From Chryseobacterium sp. ERMR1:04 (lineage in GTDB: Bacteria; Bacteroidota; Bacteroidia; Flavobacteriales; Weeksellaceae): 64,000 bases of DNA. The first letter of the stretch is position 1; each line of letters begins with the position of its first letter. The position numbers and the translations under genes were made by a program. The notes under the pieces are model-generated. The model was not told the DNA's origin. It ran no database searches and saw only the letters and a list, made by a program, of their open reading frames with translations. The stretch spans positions 62,001 through 126,000 of the forward strand of contig NZ_LIRF01000007.1 of assembly GCF_001297705.1 (NCBI RefSeq). Reading direction: 5' to 3'. Below are positions 62,829 through 64,000 of the stretch, one piece after another.

Positions 62829-64000
62829 GTGTTTTACGATCATCAGCAGATAGAAAAAAAGTGGCAGAAATACTGGGAAGACAATCAAACGTATAAAACT
62901 TCCAATAACACAGATAAACCAAAATTTTATGTTCTCGATATGTTTCCGTATCCATCGGGGGCGGGGCTTCATGTGGGTCACCCGCTGGGATATATTGCAT
63001 CAGATATTTATGCGAGATATAAAAGACATCAAGGGTTTAATGTTCTCCACCCGGTTGGTTACGATAGTTTCGGACTTCCTGCTGAGCAATACGCAATTCA
63101 AACAGGGCAGCATCCTGCCGTTACAACAGAACAGAATATTAACAGATATGAAGAGCAATTAAGAAAAATTGGTTTTTCATTCGATTGGGGTAGAGAAGTA
63201 AGGACTTCTGATGCTTCTTATTATAAATGGACACAATGGATTTTTATTCAATTGTTCCACTCTTGGTATAATAAAAATACAGACAAGGCAGAATCTATCG
63301 AAACATTGATCAAGCATTTTGAAGAGAATGGATCATTGGATGTAAATGCCAATCAAAACGAAGAATTAAATTTCACGGCAGAAGAGTGGAAAGAAGCATC
63401 TGAAATAGATAAAGAAGATATCTTATTAAACTACCGTTTGTCTTTCAGAGCAGAAACTACGGTAAACTGGTGTCCTGCTTTAGGAACCGTGTTGGCAAAC
63501 GATGAGATAAAAGACGGAAAATCTGAAAGAGGAGGTTTCCCTGTTTTCCAAAAGAAGATGATGCAGTGGAGCATGAGAATTTCTGCATATTCTGAAAGAT
63601 TGTTGCAAGGTCTTAAAACATTAGACTGGCCACAACCCTTGAAAGACGCTCAGGAATACTGGATCGGAAAATCTCAGGGTGCTCAGGTTCAGTTTAATAT
63701 TGATTCTCACGACGAAATCGTTGAGGTTTTCACCACAAGACCTGATACTATTTTCGGAGCAACATTTATGGTGTTGGCGCCAGAAAATCCTTTAGTGGAA
63801 ACTATTACTACAGCAGAGCAAAAAGCTGAGGTAGACAATTATATTGAAGAAACTTCTAAGAAGTCCGAAAGAGACAGAATGTCTGACGTGAAAAACGTTT
63901 CGGGAGCTTTCACAGGAAGTTATGCGATTAATCCTTTCAGTAATGAAAAGATGCCGATCTATATTTCAGATTACGTATTGATGGGGTATGGGACAGGAGC
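62829..64000 (+). CDS. leuS: Leucyl-tRNA synthetase (5' part)
   Basis: 390 codons, then the window ends. Start is GTG at 62829; no in-frame ATG precedes and a stop lies 10 codons upstream. Opening [24 protein letters not shown] motif in [34 protein letters not shown], and the N-terminal core [15 protein letters not shown]. The editing domain starts near residue 300 with the T-rich [20 protein letters not shown] segment. It charges tRNA(Leu). The KMSKS part is outside the window. Confidence 0.96.
   Translation, partial: MFYDHQQIEKKWQKYWEDNQTYKTSNNTDKPKFYVLDMFPYPSGAGLHVGHPLGYIASDIYARYKRHQGFNVLHPVGYDSFGLPAEQYAIQTGQHPAVTTEQNINRYEEQLRKIGFSFDWGREVRTSDASYYKWTQWIFIQLFHSWYNKNTDKAESIETLIKHFEENGSLDVNANQNEELNFTAEEWKEASEIDKEDILLNYRLSFRAETTVNWCPALGTVLANDEIKDGKSERGGFPVFQKKMMQWSMRISAYSERLLQGLKTLDWPQPLKDAQEYWIGKSQGAQVQFNIDSHDEIVEVFTTRPDTIFGATFMVLAPENPLVETITTAEQKAEVDNYIEETSKKSERDRMSDVKNVSGAFTGSYAINPFSNEKMPIYISDYVLMGYGTG

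Overview
The window reads as chromosome of a low-GC member of the Bacteroidota, class Flavobacteriia, most probably a Chryseobacterium-type Weeksellaceae. The grounds are: large secreted proteins ending in the type B C-terminal sorting domain of the type IX secretion system (T9SS); Bacteroidota-type promoters with a TAnnTTTG -7 box and, at the best ones, a TTG about 18-20 bp upstream; few Shine-Dalgarno sites; and many small lipoproteins with Bacteroidota-like lipoboxes. The genus is inference from gene style; no 16S gene is present. No rRNA, tRNA, CRISPR array or prophage was seen.

Layout. 1-12.4 kb: four tandem paralogous giant surface proteins (IgGFc-binding-like N-terminus, Ig/cadherin-like middle, T9SS type B C-terminus), all on the minus strand and each apparently its own transcription unit; the first is cut by the window edge. 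12.6-13.9 kb: a compact small-lipoprotein/outer-membrane operon with one member split by a frameshift. 14.2-18.5 kb: housekeeping (tsf, accA, gltX) plus an unknown exported protein. 18.9-19.5 kb: a B-lectin lipoprotein. 19.8-32.2 kb: a surface-glycan cluster made of two converging operons. The plus operon opens with an unannotated 50-aa ORF and holds five glycosyltransferases plus a beta-propeller-like lipoprotein. The minus operon opens with rocD and holds five more glycosyltransferase-like genes. 33.4-35.7 kb: a MACPF/perforin lipoprotein gene and an IS1595-type insertion sequence, together enclosed by a direct repeat.

35.8-43.7 kb: core genes (accC, accB, rpmF, DUF177, pdxA on minus; ribE, an NtrY-like histidine kinase and trmN on plus; ftsE and rpmH on minus). 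43.9-55.1 kb: nrnA, a patatin-like lipase, an alpha/beta hydrolase, lipoproteins, a solitary ExbD, DsbD, a thioredoxin-peroxiredoxin fusion, an ECF sigma factor and tilS. 55.2-62 kb: an OmpA-type lipoprotein, an O-methyltransferase/NlpC/DUF1648/waaA operon and an acyltransferase/glycosyltransferase/unknown operon. 62.2-64 kb: a lipocalin-like lipoprotein and the 5' part of leuS.

Most notable is the MACPF gene. Its ATG is followed by nine A residues. One more A would fuse the main reading frame to a perfect lipoprotein signal peptide, so the gene is either phase variable or broken. It sits with an IS inside a 33-37 bp near-direct repeat between the accC terminator and the rocD promoter, which looks like the scar of an acquired cassette. 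Two genes (a histidine kinase HAMP linker and a hypothetical protein) carry in-frame direct duplications of 51 and 72 bp. A small lipoprotein is split by a single-base shift. The window therefore shows several possible slippage events, or several assembly errors; raw reads would tell these apart.
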